Positions 6,707 to 14,227 are shown, counted from the stretch's first letter. The stretch: 20,016 nucleotides of DNA from Desulfuromonadales bacterium (GCA_014859615.1 JACUTX010000025.1:1-20016); one strand, 5' to 3'. A program made the numbers and translations. Notes: a model not told the origin generated them from the sequence alone.

Positions 6707-7942
6707 TTATTTTCCCCATTTTGCTCTGATTCGTTCGACGGCAGCCGCAACGTTGGACCGTTCGCCGAAGGCACTGAGCCGGAAGTACCCTTCGCCTGAT
6801 GGGCCAAAGCCGCTTCCTGGGGTGCCGACAACATGACACTCGGTGAGCAGCTTGTCAAAGAAGTCCCAGCTCGTCATCCCTTCGGGTGTTTTGAGCCAGA
6901 TATAGGGTGCGTTGACGCCGCCATAACAGTCGATACCGGCGGCGGTGAGCCCCTCACGAATGAGTCGGGCATTCTCCATGTAATAATCGATGACTTCTTG
7001 AACCTGCTGCCACCCTTCGTCGGAATAGACGGCAGCCGCCGCCTTTTGTACCGGGTAGGAGACGCCATTGAATTTGGTGCTCTGACGGCGGTTCCAGAGT
7101 CTGTTCAGATTCTGCTTTTCACCGTTGGCCGTGGTCCCCGTTAGGGCTTCCGGGACGACCACCAGGCCGCAGCGGACGCCGGTGAAGCCGGCGGTCTTGG
7201 AGAAGGAGCGAAATTCGATGGCGCACTGTTTCGCCCCTTCGATCTCATAGATGGAGTGCGGAACGTCGTCTTCGGTAATAAAAGCTTCATAGGCGGCGTC
7301 AAACAGAATAATCGCTTCATTTTTAATGGCATAATCGACCCACCCCTGCAGCTGTTCGCGCGTGGCGACGGTGCCGGTCGGGTTATTCGGGGAGCAGAGA
7401 TAGATCAGATCGACTTTCTGACTCGGGAAACCCGGGGCGAAGTTATTGTCAGCCGTGTATGGCATGTAGACGATGTTTTCGTAGTAGCCGTTTTTATCCG
7501 CCTCGCCTGTCCGCCCGACCATGACATTGGTGTCGTTGTAGACCGGGTAGACCGGATCGCCGAGGGCGACAACGTTGCTGATGGCGAAAATATCGAGGAT
7601 ATTGGCGCAGTCGCACTTTGAACCGTCGGAGATGAACATTTCATTGCTCTTTAACGTGACGCCGAGCGGCTTGTACGCTTTTTCGATGATGGTATCGATC
7701 AGCCAGCCGTACCCCTGTTCCGGGCCGTAGCCGTGAAACGATTCTGATTTCGCCATGTCATCAACCGCTTCGTGAAAAGCCTTGATGACCGCCGGAACCA
7801 ACGGTTTGGTGACATCCCCGATTCCGAGACGGATGACTTTGGCCTGCGGATTAGCGCTGGTGAATTCCGTGACCCGCCGGCCGATTTCGGGGAAGAGGTA
7901 GCCAGCTTTGAGTTTGAGATAGGAATCGTTGATACGTGCCAT
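6707..7942 (-). CDS. dapL: LL-diaminopimelate aminotransferase
   Basis: 411 residues, exactly the family length. It converts tetrahydrodipicolinate directly to LL-2,6-diaminopimelate using glutamate, bypassing the succinylase, acetylase and dehydrogenase routes. The start MARINDSYLKLKAGYLFPEI is characteristic of DapL. CSPNNPTGT (183-191) and the PLP Lys249 in SFSKTAGFTGVR mark a class I/II aminotransferase, and RLWNRRQSTKFNGVSYPVQ is the DapL-type substrate region. A longer form beginning at 8044 is rejected because the DapL N-terminus is complete at 7942. The nearest Shine-Dalgarno, AGGAG (7958-7962), is 15 bases from this ATG across an A-rich spacer, unusually far. It is the last dap gene, separated from dapB by a 327-base AT-rich gap. 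Confidence 0.96.
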   Translation of the reverse strand: MARINDSYLKLKAGYLFPEIGRRVTEFTSANPQAKVIRLGIGDVTKPLVPAVIKAFHEAVDDMAKSESFHGYGPEQGYGWLIDTIIEKAYKPLGVTLKSNEMFISDGSKCDCANILDIFAISNVVALGDPVYPVYNDTNVMVGRTGEADKNGYYENIVYMPYTADNNFAPGFPSQKVDLIYLCSPNNPTGTVATREQLQGWVDYAIKNEAIILFDAAYEAFITEDDVPHSIYEIEGAKQCAIEFRSFSKTAGFTGVRCGLVVVPEALTGTTANGEKQNLNRLWNRRQSTKFNGVSYPVQKAAAAVYSDEGWQQVQEVIDYYMENARLIREGLTAAGIDCYGGVNAPYIWLKTPEGMTSWDFFDKLLTECHVVGTPGSGFGPSGEGYFRLSAFGERSNVAAAVERIRAKWGK

Positions 7943-8055
7943 AATTTTTTTATTGTTCTCCTGAAAAAGGGTTGTCACGCAGTCGAGGGGATATAAAGTT
8001 ATTCCAGACTCGATATTAATTGAAAAGATGTAACTATGCAGCACCTGCGAAAAGT

Positions 8056-8135
8056 TGTCATTCCCGAGGGGGTCAGCAAAGAATCCAGATTTTTTAAGCT
8101 ATGGATCCTTTGATAGAATCCTTTTCGGGGTGACA
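8056..8135. repeat. Imperfect 80-base palindromic intergenic element
   Basis: Outer arms TGTCATTCCCGA (8056-8067) and TTCGGGGTGACA (8124-8135) pair with a bulge and a G-T wobble. Inner arms AAGAATCCA (8079-8087) and TGGATCCTT (8102-8110) pair in eight of nine positions around a T-rich centre. The TGTCATTCC...GAATCC wording resembles dispersed palindromic repeats found between genes in many bacteria. Whether it is multicopy here cannot be seen from one window. Confidence 0.6.
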
Positions 8136-8215
8136 GGTTTTCTTGTAATTTTTAAGAGTACTGAATAGCTTACTAAAAAATTTATGTAACGGCTTCGCAC
8201 AACTATGACGATTCA

Positions 8216-8256
8216 GGCGCTGCGAGATTTTTTTGTCTCTTTTGCGCCCTTTTTTG
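8216..8256 (+). terminator. Terminator-like hairpin on the plus strand
   Basis: GGCGC (8216-8220) pairs with GCGCC (8244-8248), and GAGA (8224-8227) with TCTC (8236-8239) inside it. The plus strand then reads CTTTTTTG. On the minus strand, the direction of dapB, no T-run follows the stem. It therefore looks like a terminator for plus-strand RNA, although no plus-strand gene lies upstream. Confidence 0.45.
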
Positions 8257-8269
8257 TGGTTGAGGGTTG

Positions 8270-9073
8270 TTATTCGAGCCCGAGTACCTGCTGCATATCG
8301 TAGATGCCCGGTTCCCGGTTATGAATCCAGGCCGCCGCACGCAGGGCTCCGCGGGCAAACATATCGCGGCTCATGGCGCGGTGCGTCAGTTCGATCCGCT
8401 CCCCCATCCCGACGAAGTAGACAGTGTGCTCGCCGACGATATCCCCACCACGGACAGTCTGCATCCCGATTTCATTCGGATTGCGCTCGCCGCACATCCC
8501 TTCACGATGAAAGTTGGCGACTTGATTATAATCGCGCCCGGTCGCTTCGGCGACGATCTCCCCCATGCGGACGGCGGTGCCGGATGGTGAATCTTTTTTC
8601 TTGTTGTGATGCAGTTCGACAATCTCAATATCGAACCCCGCACCAAGGGTCGCTGCCATCTCTTTCAAAATTTTAAAACAGACATTGACGCCGACACTCA
8701 TGTTCGGAGCAAACACGACCGGAACCTTGTCTGCGAAACTGTTGAGCCGGGCGCGTTGCGCCGGAGTGAAGCCGGTTGAGCCGATAATCAGTCTCTTGCC
8801 GAGTTTGGCACAGACTTCGATGTTGGCCAGAGTCACTTCGGGAAAGGTGAAATCGATCAGCACATCGGCCTGACGCATGGCCTGCTCAAGCGAGTCGGTG
8901 ATGGCGACGCCGAGATTTCCGCAGGCGGCAACGTAACCGGCATCTTCACCGATTTGCGGGTGTCCGGTCATTTCGATGGCGGCAGCGACCTGCAGATTGT
9001 CTGATTCATTGATCAGGGTGATGATCCGTCTCCCCATCCGCCCTGCGGCTCCTGTGACTGCAATTTTTATCAT
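8270..9073 (-). CDS. dapB: 4-hydroxy-tetrahydrodipicolinate reductase
   Basis: 267 residues, normal for DapB. It reduces the DapA product to tetrahydrodipicolinate with NAD(P)H. The nucleotide-binding loop is VTGAAGRMGRRI (6-17), the FTFPEV and GSTGF segments follow, and ELHHNKKKDSPSGTA carries catalytic His155, His156 and Lys159 plus the substrate-binding SGTA. ATG 9073 is preferred: AAGGTG lies eight bases upstream and MIKIAVTGAAG is the standard start. A GTG 12 codons upstream is in frame but has no supporting site. It lies between dapA (156 bases upstream) and dapL, consistent with a lysine/diaminopimelate group. Confidence 0.96.
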   Translation of the reverse strand: MIKIAVTGAAGRMGRRIITLINESDNLQVAAAIEMTGHPQIGEDAGYVAACGNLGVAITDSLEQAMRQADVLIDFTFPEVTLANIEVCAKLGKRLIIGSTGFTPAQRARLNSFADKVPVVFAPNMSVGVNVCFKILKEMAATLGAGFDIEIVELHHNKKKDSPSGTAVRMGEIVAEATGRDYNQVANFHREGMCGERNPNEIGMQTVRGGDIVGEHTVYFVGMGERIELTHRAMSRDMFARGALRAAAWIHNREPGIYDMQQVLGLE

Positions 9074-9195
9074 GATTTGAACACCTTTTTGTTGAACACT
9101 CAGTCTCACACGATACCAGGCAAACAGCGAGATCTATAGTATATATGATCGACGCTCTCGCAGTTTTTGCGGATCTGAGTGGTGAGCTGCTGATA

Positions 9196-9218
9196 TTTCA
9201 GGGACAGGCCCCCTGAAA
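9196..9218. other. Hairpin between dapA and dapB
   Basis: TTTCAGGG (9196-9203) pairs perfectly with CCCTGAAA (9211-9218) around a seven-base loop. On the minus (coding) strand the T-run precedes rather than follows the stem, so it is a poor intrinsic terminator in the dap direction. It might stabilise the dapA message end or limit readthrough. The rest of the 156-base gap has nothing I can name. Confidence 0.5.
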
Positions 9219-9229
9219 AAAAACTGGTG

Positions 9230-10105
9230 CTAGATCAGTCTATATTCCTTCAGGACCGTTTTCAACTTCGCCAGCGTATGATCCGCCATTGCAACCAGCG
9301 GCAGGCGGACATCGGCGCGGATTTTTCCCATCAGAGCCAGTGCCGTCTTTACCGGCACCGGGTTGCTTTCGATAAACATGGAGTTGTGAAATTTCAGCAG
9401 CTGCAGGTGCAGCTCCCTCGCTCTGACCCAATCGCCGGCGTTGATGGCAGTGACCATTGCCTTGACCTGTTTCGGGACGACATTGGCCGAGACCGAGATG
9501 ATCCCTTTGGCGCCGATCGCCATCAGCGGCAGGGTCAGAAAGTCGTCGCCGGAGAGGATATCGATCTTGTCGCCGGCAGCAGCAAGGATTTCACCCGATT
9601 GGGTAACATTGCCCGATGCTTCCTTGATGGCAACGATGTTGGCAAACTCGGCCAGGCGGATGGTGGTGGCCGCTTCTATGTTCATGCCGGTACGGCTCGG
9701 CACATTGTACAGAATCTGCGGCAGGGCGACGGCTTCAGCCAACGCTTTATAATGCTGGTAGAGCCCTTCCTGCGACGGCTTGTTGTAGTAGGGAGAGACC
9801 AGCAGGACGCCATCGGCCCCCATCTCTTTGGCATGTTGGGTGATAGAGATCGCCTCAGCAGTCGAATTCGATCCGGTTCCGGCGACCACCGGCACGCGAC
9901 CTGCCACCTGCTCGATACAGACCTTGATGACCCGCTCGTGTTCGTCGTAATCGAGGGTTGCCGATTCGCCGGTGGTGCCACACGGAACAATGACATCGGT
10001 ACCATTCTCAATCTGGAATTCAATCAGCTGGCGGTAGCTCTCTTCATCGAAAGATCCGTCTGCTTTAAAGGGGGTGACGATTGCAACCATCGATCCACTG
10101 AACAT
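9230..10105 (-). CDS. dapA: 4-hydroxy-tetrahydrodipicolinate synthase
   Basis: 291 residues, standard for DapA. It condenses pyruvate with aspartate semialdehyde, the first committed step to diaminopimelate and lysine. The TIM barrel shows CGTTGESATL with Thr44 and Thr45, VLLVSPYYNKPSQEGLYQHY, Tyr133 and Arg138 in YNVPSRTGMN, and the Schiff-base Lys161 in AIKEASGN. AGGAG six to seven bases before ATG fixes the start. Upstream is a 201-base gap to the lipoprotein gene, where I would expect lysA. No recognisable lysine riboswitch (no AGAGGNGC-type core) precedes it, so control is probably by enzyme feedback or an unrecognised leader. Confidence 0.97.
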   Translation of the reverse strand: MFSGSMVAIVTPFKADGSFDEESYRQLIEFQIENGTDVIVPCGTTGESATLDYDEHERVIKVCIEQVAGRVPVVAGTGSNSTAEAISITQHAKEMGADGVLLVSPYYNKPSQEGLYQHYKALAEAVALPQILYNVPSRTGMNIEAATTIRLAEFANIVAIKEASGNVTQSGEILAAAGDKIDILSGDDFLTLPLMAIGAKGIISVSANVVPKQVKAMVTAINAGDWVRARELHLQLLKFHNSMFIESNPVPVKTALALMGKIRADVRLPLVAMADHTLAKLKTVLKEYRLI

Positions 10106-10162
10106 GATTTTCTCCTGTTAAACGGTTTTGGAAAACGAAACGAACTTTTCAATAATGTTTTG

Positions 10163-10201
10163 ACCTCACTTTTGTCAGCGGCGGCTTTTGGGTTGTGAGG
10201 T
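10163..10201. other. Inverted repeat in the dapA leader region
   Basis: ACCTCAC (10163-10169) pairs perfectly with GTGAGGT (10195-10201) across 25 bases, about 60 bases upstream of dapA. It could fold in a dapA leader RNA. There is no T-run after it on the minus strand, so it is not a classical attenuator. Confidence 0.4.
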
Positions 10202-10287
10202 GAATGGTTGATGGTGGTCTGGCTCAAAATGTGGTCAAGCGACTGTTGCCGAAATGAGCAGACGCACAATTGTTGGTAACATAACTA

Positions 10288-10301
10288 TTGACGAATGTCA
10301 A
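10288..10301. promoter_or_regulatory. Small palindrome with a perfect TTGACA upstream of dapA
   Basis: TTGAC-GAAT-GTCAA is a 14-base palindrome just after the lipoprotein stop. On the minus strand it contains TTGACA (10296-10301), a consensus -35 box, but the nearest -10-like TATGTT is only 12 bases away. It may be an operator or a chance motif. Confidence 0.25.
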
Positions 10302-10306
10302 AATCT

Positions 10307-11068
10307 TCAAAATCCGGCTTTCGGTGTCGCACTGATCGATTCGGTCGCGTTACTTTCAATCGGTTCGCCGTCGATCTCGATGACGCTGCGCAGAAAATAG
10401 CGGTAAGACTGATCGTTGACGAGGTTGAAGTCGTCATACCGGTTTTCCATGCTCGGCTCGCTGTTCAGCGGCTGCGGATCAAACGGCCTGTCGCCGACCG
10501 CGCGGTAAATATTGACGCCGATCAGTTTTCCTTGCGCCGGGGTGGTTTCGACCTCCCAGCTCAAGTGCAGACTGCGATCACGTGCTTTGATCTGAAATGC
10601 TGCAGGCGGTGGTGGCGGCAAATAGACGATTCGGTTGATTCGCGCCTCGGCGCCTCTTTCGCCGCGTCTGTTGACCGGAACGATCCGGTAGCGGTACCCG
10701 ATATCTTGCGGCAGATTCAAGTCGGTCAGATAATATCGGTTGTCAAACAGGAGCGCCGGGGCCGGCAGGTCAGGATAGATTCTGACCGGTTCTCGTTCTG
10801 GATCGATACATTCATCGCAGTAGTCGCCAGCACGATAGGGGAGGCGAAAAACGGCAAAATAGTGCAGGTTGGATAAGGGGGTGCCGTCCTGATTCATTGT
10901 CGGAGCTCTCCAGCTCAGCAGCAGATCGTCTCCTTTTTGTTGCAGCGTCACTCCGGACGGGGCGGCCGGGAGCGGTTTGCCTGCCTGGATGAGTTTCCCT
11001 TTGACGCCACAGCCAGAGAGAGCCAGAGACAAAAGCAAAAAACTGCTGCAGAAAAGTCGATTTAACAT
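10307..11068 (-). CDS. Lipoprotein with LptM-like N-terminus and FnIII-like repeats
   Basis: 253 residues. A signal peptide ends in the lipobox LSGC, so Cys20 should be lipidated. GCGVKGKLIQAGKPLPAAP just after it resembles LptM (YifL), a small outer-membrane lipoprotein linked to LPS transport, and the processed form is probably periplasmic. Two similar beta-rich stretches follow (about 35-150 and 155-250), each with a LLLSWRAP or LHLSWEVE strand and a GYRYRIVPV or SYRYFLRSV strand, as in fibronectin type III domains. A proline run (PPPPP) joins them. ATG 11068 overlaps the argH stop by seven bases. In relatives I recall a protein of this kind between argH and lysA, matching LptM's place beside lysA in enterobacteria. 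The function here is unproven. Confidence 0.75.
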   Translation of the reverse strand: MLNRLFCSSFLLLSLALSGCGVKGKLIQAGKPLPAAPSGVTLQQKGDDLLLSWRAPTMNQDGTPLSNLHYFAVFRLPYRAGDYCDECIDPEREPVRIYPDLPAPALLFDNRYYLTDLNLPQDIGYRYRIVPVNRRGERGAEARINRIVYLPPPPPAAFQIKARDRSLHLSWEVETTPAQGKLIGVNIYRAVGDRPFDPQPLNSEPSMENRYDDFNLVNDQSYRYFLRSVIEIDGEPIESNATESISATPKAGF

Positions 11069-12453
11069 GTCTGTTGACAGCGCTCACTGCGAGCGCGTTG
11101 AATTTCGCGCTCTACGGCTTCACGGGCAGTGCCGCCGGTTGCCCGGCGCGCGTTCACGGATGCTTCGAGAGTGACATAGTCGTAGATATCCGCTTCGATC
11201 AGTTCGGAGAAGACGCGAAACTCGGCCAGGGTGAGTTCCGGGATCTCCTTGTTGTTTTCGACACAGTAACGGACTGTCTTGCCGACCACCTCATGCGCCT
11301 GGCGAAACGGCAATCCTTTCCGGACGCAGTAGTCGGCGACATCGGTGGCGGTGGAAAACCCCCGGGCAGCAGCTATCCGCATGTTTTCAGTCTTGATCTG
11401 CATCTGGGCGATCATGTCGGCAAAAATCTTTAATGACCCTTTGACGGTATCGATGGTATCAAACAGCGGCTCCTTGTCTTCCTGCATATCTTTGTTGTAG
11501 GCGAGCGGCAACGCCTTCATCAGGGTCAACAGGGAGATCAGGTTTCCGTAGACCCGACCGGTCTTTCCGCGAACCAGTTCGGGGACATCCGGATTTTTCT
11601 TCTGCGGCATGATCGAAGAGCCGGTACAGAAGGCATCCGTCAGTTCGATGAAATTGAAATCAGCGCTCGACCAGAGGATCAACTCCTCCGAGAGGCGTGA
11701 CAGATGCATCATCAGGATGCTGGCCGCCGCGCAGAATTCGAGAGCAAAATCGCGATCGGAGACCGAATCGAGAGAATTGCGGGTGACACCGTCAAAACCG
11801 AGCAGCTCGGCAACATATTCGCGGTCGATCGGAAAGGTTGTCCCGGCCAGAGCTCCGGCCCCGAGGGGGAGATAGTTGAGACGCTTCAAGACATCCTGCA
11901 TCCGGCTGCTGTCGCGTTTGACCATCTCATAATAGGCGAGGAGATGGTGGCTGAATAGAACCGGTTGCGCCGTCTGCAGGTGTGTGAATCCCGGCATGAT
12001 GACCGACAGATTGGCTTCGGACTGGCCAAGCAGCGCTTCCTGCAGTCGGTTCAGATAGTCGAGGATCGTTTTGATCTCGTCGCGCAGGTAGAGTCGTATA
12101 TCGAGGGCGACCTGGTCGTTGCGCGAGCGGGCGGTGTGCAGCTTGCCGCCGACCGGGCCGATGCGTTTGATCAACGCCGATTCGATGTTCATATGGATAT
12201 CTTCGAGGGCGACAAAAAACTCAAAGTGATCCGCTTCAATATCGGCCAGAATCGTCTGGAGCCCGTCGATGATCTGCATGGCCTCGTCGTCGGCGATGAT
12301 CTGTTGTCTGGCCAGCATCTTCGCGTGGGCGATCGACCCTTCTATGTCGTAACGGTACATCCGCTGGTCAAAATTGATCGAGGCGGTGAATTCTTCTACG
12401 AACTTGTCGGTCGGCTGGCTGAAACGGCCGCCCCATAGTTTATCATCTGCCAT
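11062..12453 (-). CDS. argH: Argininosuccinate lyase
   Basis: 463 residues. It splits argininosuccinate to arginine and fumarate, the last step of arginine synthesis. It belongs to the fumarase/aspartase superfamily: the signature GSSIMPQKKNP spans 278-288, with the catalytic Ser loop around 279-280. HTARSRNDQVALD (106-118) and PGFTHLQTAQPV with His159 are further conserved blocks. The N-terminus DKLWGGRFSQPTDKFVEEFTAS is typical and fixes the start, with GGAG five bases upstream. The C-terminus LEASVNARRATGGTA is complete. It lies downstream of the nitrilase-like gene after 86 bases that contain a weak terminator, so it may have its own transcription or rely on readthrough from argG. Confidence 0.97.
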   Translation of the reverse strand: MADDKLWGGRFSQPTDKFVEEFTASINFDQRMYRYDIEGSIAHAKMLARQQIIADDEAMQIIDGLQTILADIEADHFEFFVALEDIHMNIESALIKRIGPVGGKLHTARSRNDQVALDIRLYLRDEIKTILDYLNRLQEALLGQSEANLSVIMPGFTHLQTAQPVLFSHHLLAYYEMVKRDSSRMQDVLKRLNYLPLGAGALAGTTFPIDREYVAELLGFDGVTRNSLDSVSDRDFALEFCAAASILMMHLSRLSEELILWSSADFNFIELTDAFCTGSSIMPQKKNPDVPELVRGKTGRVYGNLISLLTLMKALPLAYNKDMQEDKEPLFDTIDTVKGSLKIFADMIAQMQIKTENMRIAAARGFSTATDVADYCVRKGLPFRQAHEVVGKTVRYCVENNKEIPELTLAEFRVFSELIEADIYDYVTLEASVNARRATGGTAREAVEREIQRARSERCQQTC

Positions 12454-12482
12454 ATATGCTCCGTAAATCAGGCGTTGAAGTC

Positions 12483-12531
12483 AAAAAAAAACATCCCCGG
12501 TCTGCTGCGGCGTGTATTGTGCCACCACCGG
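12483..12531 (-). terminator. Weak intrinsic terminator after the nitrilase-like gene
   Basis: On the minus strand CCGGT (12527-12531) pairs with ACCGG (12497-12501), with a possible inner GGC/GCC pair, followed five bases later by nine T residues (12483-12491). The five-base stem and long loop make it weak. If active, it would partly separate argH from the genes upstream. Confidence 0.4.
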
Positions 12532-12539
12532 CTCAGGAA

Positions 12540-13718
12540 TTAAAGGTTTTTTCTGACGGGAGCCGACGTCGGTTCATTTTTATGAGGGAGGGTCTCACCG
12601 TCTATCCGGATCCATTCTCCCGACGCTGCGGGATAATAAATGCTGTGAATTTTGAGTTGCATGCGGGTCGTGCGCGGGTCGAGTTCATGGAACAGCGGCA
12701 GATTAAAATAATAGAGTCGGGGGTGTTGTGCAAAACGGAGCCGGCAGACCGGCAGGCCGGAAAAATCGTCGGTGGCGAATTCGGAGCAGCGCATCGATTC
12801 GATCCGGTGGCTTTCGTGCAGAATCACCGATGAGTGGCCAAACTCGGTGTCGGCGGTGATCCCTTCACAGACGGTGCCGCTGGCGACGTTGCAGAAGACG
12901 GTGGTGGTATCGCGTACACCGGGGGTGTAGCTTAGATATTCACCGTAAAAACCGTTGACGACATCGCGAAAGGCGCGGTGTTCCGGTTTCGGATTGCACT
13001 GGATGACCGCCAGAAGATCAAGACGTTGGCGGGTTTCAAAAAAGAGCTGGTTGGCCATGTCGATGATGGAGCTGATATTCGAATGGTAGAGATCGCGGTA
13101 GACGTAATCGAGGCAGATTAATGTCATGAAGTTGAAGCAGGTCGGGTGACAACGGAACAGGGTGAATATCTTACCACGATAAAGGTCATACTGGTGGTTG
13201 AAACTCTCCTCGCCGACGAAAGGGTGGCTTTTGGCTTCAAGAAAGACCCGCAAACCTCCGTCGTTCTCTTTGACCGCAATGACGCACCAGTTCACCGGCA
13301 CCTGATCGACATCCCCCGCTTCCATATCTTCTTCGACAGAAGCGAGCGCTTCCTGGTTGTCCTGTCGGTAGCGGTAGAGCTGTTCCCGATAAGCGTGCAG
13401 GTGAATATGCTCGACGCCGAAGACCGTCACCGTGTTGGGGCGAAATTTGTCCCGGATCAGGTCCAACGCTTCATCAACCGCTGCTGCCGGCATAATCGAT
13501 TCAGGAAATATTAAAAAATTGAGTTTTTTAAGATTCCCTTTCCCTTGTACAACCAGTTCAAAGATAGAGCGAATTCGCTCCCACTGCTGGTCGGGATCGG
13601 TCACTTTGAAGATACCGTTATGACGTTTCAGACTGCTGGGGATCTGACAGACCAGGCAGTGCTGGTGATGGCCGGGAGGGAAGGCGACCCCAATCTCTTT
13701 TTTAACGATGCTGATCAT
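12540..13718 (-). CDS. Divergent carbon-nitrogen hydrolase (nitrilase-like) protein
   Basis: 392 residues, longer than most nitrilase-superfamily enzymes (about 260-330). A Glu-Lys-Cys triad can be proposed: Glu73 in LNFLIFPES, Lys163 in FLEAKSHPFVGEE (compare K-HLVPFGE) and Cys202 in FMTLICLDYVYRDLY (compare GVLICYD--FPE). Later DLLAVIQCNPKP and DTTTVFCNVASGT match the usual strand order. The superfamily hydrolyses or condenses amides and nitriles, and the substrate here is unknown. The N-terminal HHQHCLVCQ segment and Cys-rich character are unusual. AAGGAGGAGGG directly precedes ATG 13718, ruling out a 56-residue extension to 13886. The start overlaps the NUDIX stop as ATGA, so the two are translated together, inserted between argG and argH. 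Confidence 0.6.
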   Translation of the reverse strand: MISIVKKEIGVAFPPGHHQHCLVCQIPSSLKRHNGIFKVTDPDQQWERIRSIFELVVQGKGNLKKLNFLIFPESIMPAAAVDEALDLIRDKFRPNTVTVFGVEHIHLHAYREQLYRYRQDNQEALASVEEDMEAGDVDQVPVNWCVIAVKENDGGLRVFLEAKSHPFVGEESFNHQYDLYRGKIFTLFRCHPTCFNFMTLICLDYVYRDLYHSNISSIIDMANQLFFETRQRLDLLAVIQCNPKPEHRAFRDVVNGFYGEYLSYTPGVRDTTTVFCNVASGTVCEGITADTEFGHSSVILHESHRIESMRCSEFATDDFSGLPVCRLRFAQHPRLYYFNLPLFHELDPRTTRMQLKIHSIYYPAASGEWIRIDGETLPHKNEPTSAPVRKNL

Positions 13719-14206
13719 CCCTCCTCCTTGGCGTAGTGGCCAGGGATTGCAGCAGCGGCATTCTCGGGTGAAGAGGTCGTCCCCCAAAAAAGTTGCGGAA
13801 AAACTTTGGAGAGGATATGACGGCAGCCGGGGGGGAGTTGCATCTGCAGCAGTTGCTCGTGCGTAAACCAGACCGCCTCGGTGCATTCATCACCGTTGGG
13901 CCTAAGAGTGAAACTGAGTGGGATACAACGGTAGTAGAGGATTACGTAGTGGTCCTGCTGCGAGCCGACGCCAAGATGTTCGTAAACATCGATCAACCCC
14001 TTAACCTGGATTTCCAGACCGACTTCCTCGTAGACTTCGCGGTGCAGTGCCGTGAGAATCGCTTCGCCGTGATCAATCTTCCCCCCGGGCATGACCCACT
14101 CGCTGCAGAACGGCTCGATGCAGCGCCGGGTCAGCAGAACCTGCTGGTTGTCATCGATGATACAGGCAACAACCGAGGTTTTTATCTGTTGTTTTTTGAA
14201 GTCCAT
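13715..14206 (-). CDS. NUDIX hydrolase
   Basis: 163 residues. A complete Nudix box spans 42-64: GKIDHGEAILTALHREVYEE followed by VGL, matching G-x5-E-x7-REUxEExGU, with Glu57, Glu60 and Glu61 available for metal. The upstream strand SVVACIIDDNQQVLLTRR and WVMPGGKI are typical of MutT-like or ADP-ribose/nucleotide-sugar pyrophosphatases. Substrate cannot be read from the box. The C-terminal 30 residues (after QLFWGTT) look like a poorly conserved tail. GAGG lies three bases before ATG 14206. It follows argG after a strong hairpin and is coupled to the nitrilase-like gene by an ATGA overlap, suggesting that the two act on related metabolites. Confidence 0.85.
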   Translation of the reverse strand: MDFKKQQIKTSVVACIIDDNQQVLLTRRCIEPFCSEWVMPGGKIDHGEAILTALHREVYEEVGLEIQVKGLIDVYEHLGVGSQQDHYVILYYRCIPLSFTLRPNGDECTEAVWFTHEQLLQMQLPPGCRHILSKVFPQLFWGTTSSPENAAAAIPGHYAKEEG

Positions 14207-14227
14207 GGACCTCTCTTGAAAAATGAC

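Larger units (their letters stand above)
7943..8269. other. AT-rich gap between dapB and dapL
   Basis: No gene is supported in these 327 bases. They hold the distant dapL ribosome binding site, a palindromic repeat at 8056-8135 and a terminator-like hairpin on the plus strand at 8216-8256, each listed separately. I saw no convincing promoter for dapL. A CTGCAT/TAATAT pair 17 bases apart at about 8014-8042 on the minus strand is a weak possibility. Confidence 0.6.

Noticed and set aside
7943..8044. Extended N-terminus for DapL (34 extra residues)
   Set aside because: DapL proteins begin at MARIND. The extra stretch is AT-rich intergenic sequence with no ribosome binding site before its first codon.
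9227..10198. Long plus-strand open frame of 323 codons over dapA
   Set aside because: It lies antisense to a certain dapA with all catalytic residues. The protein is His/Gln/Asp-rich with no family features, as expected for a shadow frame in GC-biased DNA.
10106..10306. Lysine riboswitch upstream of dapA
   Set aside because: The gap is about the right size, but I could not find the conserved core or the five-stem arrangement.
13719..13886. 56-residue N-terminal extension of the nitrilase-like protein
   Set aside because: It would overlap the NUDIX gene out of frame, while a very strong AGGAGG directly precedes the ATG at 13718.
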